Below are positions 48,660 to 58,331 of a DNA stretch of 64,000 nucleotides, piece after piece. Position numbers and translations under genes: made by a program. Position 1 is the first letter of the stretch. Each line of letters begins with the position of its first letter. Location of the stretch: the NCBI GenBank assembly GCA_027858995.1, contig JAQIBP010000056.1, positions 1 through 64,000 on the forward strand, read 5' to 3'. The stretch is from Deltaproteobacteria bacterium (GTDB lineage: Bacteria; Desulfobacterota; Desulfobacteria; Desulfobacterales; Desulfobacteraceae). The notes beneath the pieces are model-generated. The model was not told where the DNA came from and ran no database searches. It was given only the letters and a program-made list of their open reading frames with translations.

Positions 48660-50471
48660 TTAACTTTTTATATAATCCCCGAAAATTGCTTTCATTTTAT
48701 CTTTCCAACTATCTGGAATGGAATTCCAATCATTCCCCCATTTCACAGTTTCCTGAAAAGCCCTAAACGGCTTCTCGGAGGACGGGGCTGCATATCCTAT
48801 TTCATCTTCAACATTTTCATGCATCTGAATTACCCTTCCATTTTCACCAATTGCATCAGCAATTGGCTGGTTAAACTTTACAGCTCCATCTATGCCATCA
48901 TCTCTGTCATGCACCACAATGGGCTTAATTCCCATTGCTACTAAGTATTTTGCAAGTCCTATAATGGATGCTTTTCCTCTTGCTTTAACTATCTCATAAT
49001 CGGCAACAATTTTTAAGTATTGATCTTGCGGTAATTTTTTAAGGGTTTCTGCAATTAAAATTTCTTCTGTGTCGCCCTCAATAACAACAACATGCTTGGT
49101 GAAAAAAACTCTTGCGATATGATCATCTACTCGTAACAGCATTTTGACATGGGTTTTGTCATCCTCCGCTAGTGCTCTGTATGCAATTGTAACATTAAAA
49201 GGATTTGCTTCAACTCCAGATGGAGTGATACACATATTGTTCAAAATTTGTTTGGGTTTCCTTGAGAGGTCTATAATGAAGGGGGAGTGTGTTGTTGCAA
49301 CAATTTGTGATCCACTTGTACTCAAATCATAAATTGTATCACGCATTTGGTTGGCTGCACTGGGATGAAGGAATATTTCAGGTTCTTCGAAGCAAACGAT
49401 AAGGGAACGCTGATGCTCGTCTTCTTTTCTTGACAACCACTTCTGGCGAAACCTTAGCATTCCAAACGCAGCAGCTCTTACCATTCCAGAACCTTGATGC
49501 GTAACGGGTGTCCTAACATTACTGGACATTTCAACTTTGAATGTAGGTTTAAGTGCTTTATTTGGATCACTAAGGTCTGTTGTCGCATGAAGCTGAGAAT
49601 CAGGGAAAACACTAGATAAAACATCATTAAGTTCAGTAATCATCTTTCCAAACTCTGAAGCATCATCTTCAGGATCCAACTCTTTGGATAATTTATCTAA
49701 GTAACTTTGAGCTTGCTGATAATTATCAGAACTCTCTCTTACATCTTCAAATAGTTCATTCAAAGTTTTTCCCAAAACACCTGAGGCTGATCCTTCTATT
49801 TCACTTATGGAAGTATCAGCAGGAATGAGAAGGAAACGAGGAAGCATTTTAAGTACATTCCCAGGTATCCCGCCCGGGTTTTGAAACCATGTTTCTTCTT
49901 CACCAAGAATCCAAATTTCATCCAATTGCTCAAGCTTCTCTATGGCTCCTTTACTTTTACCGATATTTTTCGATAAGTCAGAAAAAAGACTGCTTATAAG
50001 TTCTTCATCTATGCCCTTGTCAATATAGTCTTGGCCTTTTTTACAATCTGCATATTCTGAATCCAGTTCACGCTCTTTTGACTTGAATTCAATTTTTACG
50101 TCAACACCAAGTTTGAAGGTTTTACGATATGTAACTGACAACCCAGAGTCATCCTCATCATCCGTTTCGTAGTTGAATATACGCCCTTTGAATCCTCTCC
50201 ACTGATGTGCGTCATCTGGTAAGTTGCGAAACTCAGCCTCAAGAATAATCTCTGCTACCGCTGGTTTTGTTTCTCCAGTTTCATCATCGATTACAGAATA
50301 ATATTCTGGGCTTGGAATAGTTTTCTTCGCAGAAAGCAAGTATTCAATTGCTTTAAACGCCGTACTCTTACCTGAGTTATTTGCTCCAATAAGAAAAGTT
50401 GCATCTTCGAACAAAATACTTGCGGATCGGATTCTTCTAAATCCTTCGATTTTTAATGAATATAATTTCAT
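48660..50471 (-). CDS. OLD-family ATP-dependent endonuclease (ABC-type ATPase + TOPRIM)
   Basis: LIGANNSGKSTAFKAIEYLL Walker A; CFEEPEIFLHPSAANQM; TOPRIM VVIEGDTEEILIAETL, VVHDRDDGIDG. Confidence 0.9.
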   Translation of the reverse strand: MKLYSLKIEGFRRIRSASILFEDATFLIGANNSGKSTAFKAIEYLLSAKKTIPSPEYYSVIDDETGETKPAVAEIILEAEFRNLPDDAHQWRGFKGRIFNYETDDEDDSGLSVTYRKTFKLGVDVKIEFKSKERELDSEYADCKKGQDYIDKGIDEELISSLFSDLSKNIGKSKGAIEKLEQLDEIWILGEEETWFQNPGGIPGNVLKMLPRFLLIPADTSISEIEGSASGVLGKTLNELFEDVRESSDNYQQAQSYLDKLSKELDPEDDASEFGKMITELNDVLSSVFPDSQLHATTDLSDPNKALKPTFKVEMSSNVRTPVTHQGSGMVRAAAFGMLRFRQKWLSRKEDEHQRSLIVCFEEPEIFLHPSAANQMRDTIYDLSTSGSQIVATTHSPFIIDLSRKPKQILNNMCITPSGVEANPFNVTIAYRALAEDDKTHVKMLLRVDDHIARVFFTKHVVVIEGDTEEILIAETLKKLPQDQYLKIVADYEIVKARGKASIIGLAKYLVAMGIKPIVVHDRDDGIDGAVKFNQPIADAIGENGRVIQMHENVEDEIGYAAPSSEKPFRAFQETVKWGNDWNSIPDSWKDKMKAIFGDYIKS

Positions 50472-50503
50472 GTGTATCCCTTGTTGAAGTTAACCATTTA
50501 TTC

Positions 50504-50562
50504 ACAAGGCTATTTTACCTGATAAGTCGCAAAATTGGCTATTATCAGGTAGAATTGCCTTG
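50504..50562. other. Strong inverted repeat in the predicted attI position
   Basis: ACAAGGCTATTTTACCTGATAA (50504-50525) vs TTATCAGGTAGAATTGCCTTG (50542-50562), about 2 mismatches, 16-nt loop. Confidence 0.6.
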
Positions 50563-50618
50563 CTAATTATTTTCATTAATTACCTTACAAATATTCATTT
50601 TGCAAAGGAGAAAAAGAT

Positions 50619-50790
50619 ATGTCAAGTAAAAACAATAAACGTCTTTTTGATGAAGCCCGGGATTATATGAGATTGAAACATTTTTGACCTATCTTGCAGA
50701 GAAACAAAAAGTTGTTCCTGCTACACAAAAGCAGGCTATGAATGGAACTGGCAATATGTATTTCCATCTAATCTTTCAAAAGATTCACTG
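50619..50790 (+). pseudogene. Integron integrase (IntI-type tyrosine recombinase) remnant with internal deletions
   Basis: AAGGAG RBS + MSSKNNKRLFDEARDYMRLKH | FLTYLAEKQKVVPATQKQAMN | YEWNWQYVFPSNLSKDS; three separated IntI-like blocks in two frames. Confidence 0.65.
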
Positions 50791-50939
50791 TCTCTATTGC
50801 AGCGGCAGAGCCTGCACCGATCATCAGAGCAGTAATCACATGAATAACAGTCCTTGCAGGGATGTTTTTTTTTACAACTGCTCTGTTTTTCAGGAATATA
50901 TAATTTGCCCTGCAAGCCTGGCAGTTTCACAAAAGCCAT
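50736..50939 (-). CDS. Small cysteine-rich putative metal-binding protein (possibly altered 3' end)
   Basis: MAFVKLPGLQGKLYIPEKQSSCKKKHPCKDCYSCDYCSDDRCRLCRC; tail overlaps the intI remnant antisense. Confidence 0.55.
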   Translation of the reverse strand: MAFVKLPGLQGKLYIPEKQSSCKKKHPCKDCYSCDYCSDDRCRLCRCNRDSESFERLDGNTYCQFHS

Positions 50940-51089
50940 AATTGAATCCTTATTTACTCAACTGGTGTTGACAGTTTTACAATGCACCGTTTTCTTATAA
51001 GATAAACAATAAATGTTGGGAATCAAGAGATTATGAGTAATTTACCGTGTTCGGCATTAATCATTATCAGTAGGAATTTGATACAGTTT

Positions 51090-52316
51090 TTATTCCATCA
51101 AAGAGCAGATCTCCTTTGCAAATTCAGAGCATTTTAATTTTGTTGAGCCCTCTATCTGTCTTGCAAGATCATAGGTGACTGTTTTATTTAAAATGGTTTT
51201 TTGCAAAGCCTGGCGGACTGTTTTTGATGCTTTATCCCAACCTAAGTGGTCCAGCATCATGGCGCCTGAAAGTATCAGAGAACCCGGGTTTACCTTGTCC
51301 AGGCCTGCATATTTTGGAGCAGTTCCATGGGTTGCTTCAAAAACAGCGCAATTATCACCAATATTGGCCCCGGGAGCTAATCCAAGCCCGCCTACCATTG
51401 CAGCCAGCAGATCTGAAATATAGTCTCCGTTAAGGTTTGGAGCTGCTATTACATCATATTCACTTGGGCGCAAAAGTACCTGCTGGAACATATTATCTGC
51501 AATCCTCTCCTTTAAAACAATTCTGCCTTCAGGAATTTTGCCGTCAAATTCTTTCCACAGTTTTTGCTCAGTGATAATACTATCTTTGAATTCATCTTCA
51601 CCAACTTCATATCCCCATTTTAAAAATGCACCTTCAGTATATTTCATGATATTGCCTTTGTGCATAATGGTGACATTTTTCCGATCATTATCAATGGCAT
51701 ATTGAATGGCCTTTGAAATCAACCGCTTGGTATATTGTTCACTTATGGGTTTAATGCCGATTCCAGTGGTGGTTTCATCAAGGTTTTTGGATGTTTTTTT
51801 ATTGATGAAATGAAGGACTTCTTTTGCCTCTTTTGTTCCTGCTTCCCACTCAATTCCAAGGTAGATATCTTCAGTGTTTTCCCGGAAAATTATCATATCA
51901 ATGTTTTCAGGTTCGCTGCATGGAGAGGGAACACCCTGAATATATTTTGCAGGGCGGATACAGGCAAAAAGATCTAGTTCCTGGCGGATAGCAACATTCA
52001 GGCTTCTCATGCCATGTCCTACCGGAGTTGTTAAGGGGCCTTTGATTGCCACTTTATATTTTTGTATCTGTTCCAATGTCTTTTTGGGCAGCCATTCACC
52101 TGTTTTTTTAAAGGAATCCTCTCCGGCAGGAATTTCTTTGAATAGTATTTTCTTATCACCTTTGTAAGCTGTTTTAACAGCTTTGTCCAACACAAGCCGT
52201 GTTGCATTCCAGATATCATGTCCTGTGCCGTCTCCTGGTATATAGGGTATAACCGGGGTGTCTGGAACAATTAATGAGCCGTCTTTATTGAGTTCAATGA
52301 TATTTTCCATGAACAA
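51090..52316 (-). CDS. icd: Isocitrate dehydrogenase (NADP-type)
   Basis: [83 protein letters not shown]. Confidence 0.96.
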   Translation of the reverse strand: MFMENIIELNKDGSLIVPDTPVIPYIPGDGTGHDIWNATRLVLDKAVKTAYKGDKKILFKEIPAGEDSFKKTGEWLPKKTLEQIQKYKVAIKGPLTTPVGHGMRSLNVAIRQELDLFACIRPAKYIQGVPSPCSEPENIDMIIFRENTEDIYLGIEWEAGTKEAKEVLHFINKKTSKNLDETTTGIGIKPISEQYTKRLISKAIQYAIDNDRKNVTIMHKGNIMKYTEGAFLKWGYEVGEDEFKDSIITEQKLWKEFDGKIPEGRIVLKERIADNMFQQVLLRPSEYDVIAAPNLNGDYISDLLAAMVGGLGLAPGANIGDNCAVFEATHGTAPKYAGLDKVNPGSLILSGAMMLDHLGWDKASKTVRQALQKTILNKTVTYDLARQIEGSTKLKCSEFAKEICSLME

Positions 52317-52391
52317 TCCTTTTTAATATATGAAAATAGTTAATAAAATAACAGTTGCGGGTAATTTTTTTCATGTCCCAGCCATGTTTGG

Positions 52392-53036
52392 TCAATCTTT
52401 AAACACCAGTTTACCACCAATATATCCTGCAATGCCGGCAGCTGTCAGCATAATGATATTTATAAACATAAAACTCCATGCCCAGGATGACAGAAGAACC
52501 TCAGGGTCTATGAAAAACCATATAGTAGTGATTAAACATGCAGTACTTGTCAATATGGCTGCTGAGATTTTTATTTTAAACATTGTTGTCATGGCTTTGT
52601 TATATTTTTTCTGCCACTCAATAATTCCTGTGGAAATTACAAGAGGAAGGGAAGCAGTAACAAAAATTTGATTAATAAAAGCAGCTTTTGCCAGAAGCTG
52701 ATAATCAAAAATCCATGCCAGCAGCCATAGTATAACTGCAACAGGCAGAAGGCCGTTAGGTGTGTGCACTAAAACCGGATGGGCATGGTGTTTAATCACA
52801 AGGGATTTTATTTTTTCAAAGCTATTTTCTTCTATTGTTCTGGTTTTGTCTTGAACCACAAAAGAGGTTTTCTCTGTTTGAGGCTGCTTCTGTTTTCTTT
52901 TCGGCCGCTTTTCCGGTATGGAAGCTTCATCAATCTCCCTGAATTTGTTTGCCCCTACACCGCAGATAGGACATTTATCAGGAGGGGTATCTCCCCTGTG
53001 AATATAATTGCAAACACTGCATTGCCAGACTTTCAT
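52392..53036 (-). CDS. Rubredoxin-like domain fused to DUF2231-like membrane domain
   Basis: WQCSVCNYIHRGDTPPDKCPICGVGANKFREI; HAHPVLVHTPNGLLPVAVILWLLAW. Confidence 0.75.
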   Translation of the reverse strand: MKVWQCSVCNYIHRGDTPPDKCPICGVGANKFREIDEASIPEKRPKRKQKQPQTEKTSFVVQDKTRTIEENSFEKIKSLVIKHHAHPVLVHTPNGLLPVAVILWLLAWIFDYQLLAKAAFINQIFVTASLPLVISTGIIEWQKKYNKAMTTMFKIKISAAILTSTACLITTIWFFIDPEVLLSSWAWSFMFINIIMLTAAGIAGYIGGKLVFKD

Positions 53037-53099
53037 ATATCAATCCCCCTGTTTTATCAAAATAATCAAGTGTCATTTGATTGTCATGGTTTCTTTTTT

Positions 53100-54281
53100 T
53101 TACCGCTCATCTATATCAGTAAAAAGACACTCATCAGGCCCGCAGTAGTCTCCTACGTAAGCTGCCCCGGGCCTGTAAAGGGAGGGTTTTGCAGCTGCCA
53201 TGGCAAATTGCTCCTCAATAACATGGGCTGCCCAGCCACTTACCCTTGATATTGCAAAGAGAGGTGAGAAAAGATCTGTGGTAATGCCCATTGCATAAAA
53301 CAGTGATGCGCTGTAAAAATCTACATTGCAAAAAATTTCTCTCTGTTTTTTTGCTTTAAAAGCTGCTTTTCCTTTTTTCTCAAGAGCCCTTGAAAGTTTA
53401 TACCACAATGGCTGATCTGCAATCTGCCCCATTCTTTTGCTCATGGGAGCAAGGATAACAGCCCTTGGGTCATCTGTCTGGTAAACAGCATGTCCAAGTC
53501 CCATGATAAGACCGCCTGAGGTTAATATATTATTGATATAATTATCAATTTTATCAACAGAACCAATCTCTTTTAACATTTTCATGACTCTTACATTTGC
53601 ACCGCCATGAAGTGCGCCTGATAAAGATCCTATGGCTGCTGAGACGGAAGCATAAATATGTGCCTTTGTTGATGCCACCTGTCTTGCTGTAAATGTTGAA
53701 GCATTAAAAGAGTGTTCAGCATGGAGTACAAGGCTTGTATCAAAAAAACGTGCTGTTTCATCCTCCGGTGCTTTTCCGGTAAGCATATAAAGAAAATTTG
53801 CAGCATGGTTTAGATTATTATCAGGTTCTATTGGTTTTTTATTGTTCCTGATCCTGTCCCATGCAGCAGTAATGGTTGCCATTCCAGCAATAAGGTTTTC
53901 AGCACTGTATAACGTATTTTCAATTTTTTCGCTGCCTGCATTGGGGTCACTCTGGATTAACAGGGGAGCTGCCATCTGCAGGACATCCATGGGATTCATA
54001 TCAGAGGGAAGTATTTTGAGAAACGAGAATATATTTTCAGGGATATCTCTTTTTTGTTTAAGACTGTGAGTAAAATCTTCCAACTCCTGTTTTTTGGGAA
54101 GTCTTTCATATAATAAAAGAAAGCATACTTCTTCAAAACCGACATTTTGGGCAAGGTCTTCAATTAAAAAGCCTCTGTAAATCAATTTACCCTCTTTGCC
54201 TTTAACATCACATATTTTTGAACTTGCCACATCTATACCGCGAAGGCCTGTATCCATAACTGGTAATATGCATTCATCCAT
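53100..54281 (-). CDS. gltA: Citrate synthase
   Basis: EHSFNASTFTARQVAST, GALHGGANVRVMKMLKEIG, GLGHAVYQTDDPRAVIL. Confidence 0.94.
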   Translation of the reverse strand: MDECILPVMDTGLRGIDVASSKICDVKGKEGKLIYRGFLIEDLAQNVGFEEVCFLLLYERLPKKQELEDFTHSLKQKRDIPENIFSFLKILPSDMNPMDVLQMAAPLLIQSDPNAGSEKIENTLYSAENLIAGMATITAAWDRIRNNKKPIEPDNNLNHAANFLYMLTGKAPEDETARFFDTSLVLHAEHSFNASTFTARQVASTKAHIYASVSAAIGSLSGALHGGANVRVMKMLKEIGSVDKIDNYINNILTSGGLIMGLGHAVYQTDDPRAVILAPMSKRMGQIADQPLWYKLSRALEKKGKAAFKAKKQREIFCNVDFYSASLFYAMGITTDLFSPLFAISRVSGWAAHVIEEQFAMAAAKPSLYRPGAAYVGDYCGPDECLFTDIDER

Positions 54282-54298
54282 GACTATCTCCTTAAAAA

Positions 54299-54649
54299 TT
54301 AGAATATTTTTTCCGGGGGTCTTCTTTCAGGAATATATTCTGATTCAATTTCACTGTTGTGCAGGGCAGGGGAAATATAAAGCCCGCAAAAACATGCTCC
54401 AAATTCCTCAAGATCCGGTTGTCTGTAGTCGCAGGGACATATAATATCCTTATCCTTTTCTCTGTCTCCACAGGCAAGCCTGCAGGGGCATGCCATATAG
54501 CCATATCTCTCCTTGTTTAAAAGCAGGGATTCAAGAAGTTCAAACACCAGGTCATTATCCTTGTTAAAATAGATATTTTTTGCTTCCTGAGATTTTTTTA
54601 ATGCCTTATATAATTCTTCAGTTTTCATTTTTATCATCTTGAATTCCAA
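54299..54649 (-). CDS. Ferredoxin-thioredoxin reductase catalytic subunit-like protein
   Basis: YGYMACPCRLACGDREKDKDIICPCDYRQPDLEEFGACFCGLYIS. Confidence 0.88.
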   Translation of the reverse strand: MEFKMIKMKTEELYKALKKSQEAKNIYFNKDNDLVFELLESLLLNKERYGYMACPCRLACGDREKDKDIICPCDYRQPDLEEFGACFCGLYISPALHNSEIESEYIPERRPPEKIF

Positions 54650-54893
54650 GAGCCTCCTTGATTTTATTTTCTTTATATCCGACTATTACTATATCATTAA
54701 TTTTTATGGTGGGAAAAGAACAGCGGGGGTTGAGTTCTCTAATATCAGCAAGGATGGCTTTTCGTTCATCCCCTTCAAGATCATCCACTTCAATATAATT
54801 ATATTCAACATTGCACTTGGAAAGAAACCGTCTCGTTGATTTACAATGGCTGCATGTACTCAATGCATATAAAATTGCTGTATCTTTTGCCAT
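54618..54893 (-). CDS. Glutaredoxin-family protein (CSHC active site)
   Basis: ILYALSTCSHCKSTRRFLSKCNVEYNYIEVDD, CSFPTIKIND. Confidence 0.88.
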   Translation of the reverse strand: MAKDTAILYALSTCSHCKSTRRFLSKCNVEYNYIEVDDLEGDERKAILADIRELNPRCSFPTIKINDIVIVGYKENKIKEALGIQDDKNEN

Positions 54894-55178
54894 TTATGTC
54901 TCCTTTGATTGAAATTGATTTTTTGCCCTGCTTAAGAAACCGTTAATTCTACGACCTAGTATGCAGATCTCTAATTTTAAATAGTTAATTTGCATATTTC
55001 ATACCATCTTTGCAAGATTAAAGTAAAATTTTGTTTGCATGAATTAATAAAGTATGAGATTCCATGGCTATGAATTTGTTTAAGAAAATATATTAAAAAA
55101 TTTCTATGACTGGTTTGGTATTAATTTTGCAGTATTCTTGATTTTACAATATAGTGTTATAATCATAGGTGATCAAAT

Positions 55179-56903
55179 TTGAAGAATAGAGAGTTGAATA
55201 TGGTACAAGATATTTCGATATTGATAGGAGGTGCGGCAGGTCAGGGGATACAGACAATAGGAGCATTGCTTGCCAGGGTGTGCAACAATGCCGGTCTGTT
55301 CATATTTTCTGTGGATGATTTTGAATCCCGTATCAGGGGAGGGCATAGTTTTCATCTGTTGAGGATCAGCACTCAAGCCTTAACTGCTCCTTGTTTCAAG
55401 CCCGATATTCTTGTGGCTCTTGATGAAAAAACCCATGAATATCATAAAGATACAGTCTCTTCTAATGGCATCACTATTTTAAATAGTGATGAAAACAAAA
55501 AAGAGAAATCAGATATTTATCATATACCCCTGGAGCTCCTTGCTGAACAGGCAGGAGGGAAAATTGCTTCCAACACAGTTGCGGCAGGTGCTGTTCTTGC
55601 TGTTATAGGAGCGGCTTTTAAAGATCTTGAACATGTGCTGAAAGAACAGTTCATGAACAGGGGGAAAGCCGTGCTGGAGTTGAACTTGAAAGCCGGGAAA
55701 AGCGGATGTGAAATTGGTAAAAAAATTAATTTTCCTCTATCCCTGGATTTTAATCCGGTGCAACATCAAAATATTGTTATGACCGGGGCAAAAGCAGCAG
55801 CCCTGGGTGCACTTGCAGCAGACTGCAGGTTTTTCCCATTTTATCCCATGAGTCCGGGTACTCCCATTATTTCCAATCTTGCAAAATATGCTGACCAGCT
55901 GCCCATGGTTATTGAGCAGGCTGAAGATGAAATTGCAGCAGTCAATATGGCAATTGGCGCATCCTTTGCCGGGGTTCGTTCCATGACATCTACATCCGGC
56001 GGGGGATTTTGTCTCATGATTGAAGGGCTTGGCCTGGCTGGAATGACTGAAACTCCCATTGTTATTATAAATGCTCAGCGCCCGGGACCAGCCACTGGCC
56101 TCGCCACAAGGACAGCCCAGGCAGATCTTTTATTTACTATCAATGCATCCCAGGATGAATTTCCCAGGTTTGTGTTTGCACCCGGTGGTGTGATCGAGAC
56201 ATTTTTTGCAGTTAAAAAAGCTTTTTTTCTCTCTGAAAAATATCAGGTTCCATCCATTGTTTTAATGGATCAGTTCCTTGTGGATTCAGCAAAGACTGAA
56301 TCAGATATATTTAAAATCGGCAATGAACATGAAAGTTTTCTGGACAAAGAGACAAAAGTGTATCAGTCTGAGAGCTATTTGCGATACAAAATCACTGAGA
56401 CAGGTATTTCTCCACGCAGGATCCCCTGCAATTCTGAAGCTCTGGTAAGGGCAAGTGGGAATGAACATACTCAAAAAGGGCTCTCCTTTGAAGAACCGGA
56501 AAACCGCAATATAATGATGGAAAAACGATTTAAAAAATTTGTACTAATGCAACAAGAGATGTCATTACCCCAGGTTTTTCATGATCAGAGTTCATTTTTC
56601 CTGACAGCCTGGGGATCATCAAAAGGCAGTGTTATTGAGGCAGGCCTGAAAATGAGGAAAGAGGGTATTAATGTTGGATGGATAATTTTTGAGGATATCT
56701 GGCCCCTGGATTTTGATAAACTTAAATCTGTGTTGAAAAACAGAAAATTAGTAATAGTAGAAGGCAATGCCACCTGCCAACTGGGTAGTCTGATCCGTCA
56801 GCAGACAGGCATTGACTATTTTTCATCTGTTTTAAAATATGATGGCAGACCCATATATCCAGAGTATATCATTAAAGAAATCAGACAGACCATGGGGCAA
56901 TAA
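55179..56903 (+). CDS. korA: 2-oxoacid:acceptor oxidoreductase, gamma-alpha fusion (KorA-like)
   Basis: IGGAAGQGIQTIGALLARV; FFPFYPMSPGTPIISNLAKYADQLPMVIEQAEDEIAAVNMAIGASFAGVRSMTSTSGGGF. Confidence 0.93.
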   Translation: MKNRELNMVQDISILIGGAAGQGIQTIGALLARVCNNAGLFIFSVDDFESRIRGGHSFHLLRISTQALTAPCFKPDILVALDEKTHEYHKDTVSSNGITILNSDENKKEKSDIYHIPLELLAEQAGGKIASNTVAAGAVLAVIGAAFKDLEHVLKEQFMNRGKAVLELNLKAGKSGCEIGKKINFPLSLDFNPVQHQNIVMTGAKAAALGALAADCRFFPFYPMSPGTPIISNLAKYADQLPMVIEQAEDEIAAVNMAIGASFAGVRSMTSTSGGGFCLMIEGLGLAGMTETPIVIINAQRPGPATGLATRTAQADLLFTINASQDEFPRFVFAPGGVIETFFAVKKAFFLSEKYQVPSIVLMDQFLVDSAKTESDIFKIGNEHESFLDKETKVYQSESYLRYKITETGISPRRIPCNSEALVRASGNEHTQKGLSFEEPENRNIMMEKRFKKFVLMQQEMSLPQVFHDQSSFFLTAWGSSKGSVIEAGLKMRKEGINVGWIIFEDIWPLDFDKLKSVLKNRKLVIVEGNATCQLGSLIRQQTGIDYFSSVLKYDGRPIYPEYIIKEIRQTMGQ

Positions 56904-56904
56904 T

Positions 56905-57759
56905 ATGACAAAAACAAAAGTTGATATTGATAATGAAATTCAGTGGTGCCCTGGATGTGGTAATTTTTCCATTCTTAAGTCAATGGAAAATGCATTTACT
57001 GCTCTTGGTCTTGAGCCAAAAGACCTTTTGATTGTATCGGGTATAGGACAGGCAGGTAAGACTCCTAATTATATGGAATGCAATATGCTGCATGGACTTC
57101 ATGGAAGAGCCCTTCCCCTTGCCACAGGTGCAAAAATTGCAAATAGTGATCTTAATATTATTGTAAATACAGGGGATGGGGATTGTTATGGTGAAGGAGG
57201 AAATCATTTTCTGGCAGCAATACGCCGTAATATTGATATCACAGTGCTCATTCATAACAACCGGGTCTATGGACTGACCAAGGGACAGGCATCTCCGACC
57301 GCAGCCTTTGGAATGAAAACCAAACATCAAAACCGGGGGACAATTTCCAGCTCTTTTAATCCTGCTGCAACTGCCCTTGTAATGGGAGCAGGGTTCATAG
57401 CCCAGGGGTTTTCAGGAAACATGAAACAACTGGAATATTTGATTGTTGAAGCCATAAATTTTAAAGGATTTTCAATGGTTGATATCCATCAGCCCTGTGT
57501 CTCCTTTAATAAAATCAACACCCATTCATGGTATAAATCAAGGGTTTTTGATCTTAATGATACAGACCATGACTACTCAAATTATGAGAATGCGCTTCAA
57601 ACTGTTCACAATAAAAATCATAAAATTCCCTTGGGAATTATTTATAAAAAACCTGGTGTTCCATTTCATGAAAGGCTGGATGTGTTAAAAAAACAGCCTC
57701 TCTTAAAATATAAATTTGATGGAGCACAATTAGAAAATATTTTGACTACAGCTGTTTAA
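56905..57759 (+). CDS. korB: 2-oxoacid:ferredoxin oxidoreductase beta subunit (KorB-like)
   Basis: WCPGCGNFSILKSMENAF, VNTGDGDCYGEGGNHFLAAIRRN, YGLTKGQASPT; ATG at 56905 preferred over the longer ORF. Confidence 0.93.
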   Translation: MTKTKVDIDNEIQWCPGCGNFSILKSMENAFTALGLEPKDLLIVSGIGQAGKTPNYMECNMLHGLHGRALPLATGAKIANSDLNIIVNTGDGDCYGEGGNHFLAAIRRNIDITVLIHNNRVYGLTKGQASPTAAFGMKTKHQNRGTISSSFNPAATALVMGAGFIAQGFSGNMKQLEYLIVEAINFKGFSMVDIHQPCVSFNKINTHSWYKSRVFDLNDTDHDYSNYENALQTVHNKNHKIPLGIIYKKPGVPFHERLDVLKKQPLLKYKFDGAQLENILTTAV

Positions 57760-57811
57760 AAAAAATTGCAGGTTCAGGGATTTTATTTAACCGCTGAAAT
57801 AAGGAGGGATA

Positions 57812-58246
57812 ATGGGTAAAATTTTAATCGTATATGCATCAAGGTCAAATGAGACCAAAGGTATTGCAGACCTGATAGCAGAGGGCATCCGCATATCAGG
57901 GCATAAGGTTGATGTAAAAAAAACAAATGAAATTAAAAATGAAGAAGATTTAAAAGGCTATGACGGTTATGCATTTGGTTCTGCTACCTATCATGGTGAA
58001 ATGATTACATCCATGAAACAGATTCTGTTTATGGCAGAGAGAGCAGAACTTAAAGATAAACCAGGTGGTGCCTTTGGTGCATATGGCTGGAGCGGGGAAG
58101 CTGCAGGAAGGATTTTTGATACTATGGAACATATTTATGGTATGAAAATGGTGTCAGGAGGACCTTTGATGCTGAAAGCAAGCTGGATAGGCGGCGGTGT
58201 TCAGGCTGCCCAGGAGTATGGGAAAAGTATTATTGCAATGATTTGA
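57812..58246 (+). CDS. Flavodoxin
   Basis: KILIVYASRSNETKGIADLIAEGI, GAYGWSGEAAG. Confidence 0.9.
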   Translation: MGKILIVYASRSNETKGIADLIAEGIRISGHKVDVKKTNEIKNEEDLKGYDGYAFGSATYHGEMITSMKQILFMAERAELKDKPGGAFGAYGWSGEAAGRIFDTMEHIYGMKMVSGGPLMLKASWIGGGVQAAQEYGKSIIAMI

Positions 58247-58331
58247 AAATTGAAACTGGTGGAAACAAAAAAAAATAGTTATTTTAAATGCTAATAGAAG
58301 CATTATAACCATGAAAAAAAGGAGATAAAAA

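Noticed and set aside
50684-50941. 85-aa plus-strand ORF (MTYLAEKQKVVPATQKQAMNGTGNMYFH...)
   Set aside because: First 20 residues belong to the intI relic; the remainder is out of frame with the next IntI block and antisense to the Cys-rich ORF, so not a real gene
56839-56904. Extended N-terminus of the KorB ORF
   Set aside because: Overlaps the KorA end; the ATG at 56905 gives a KorB-like N-terminus (MTKTKVDIDNEIQWCPGCGN)
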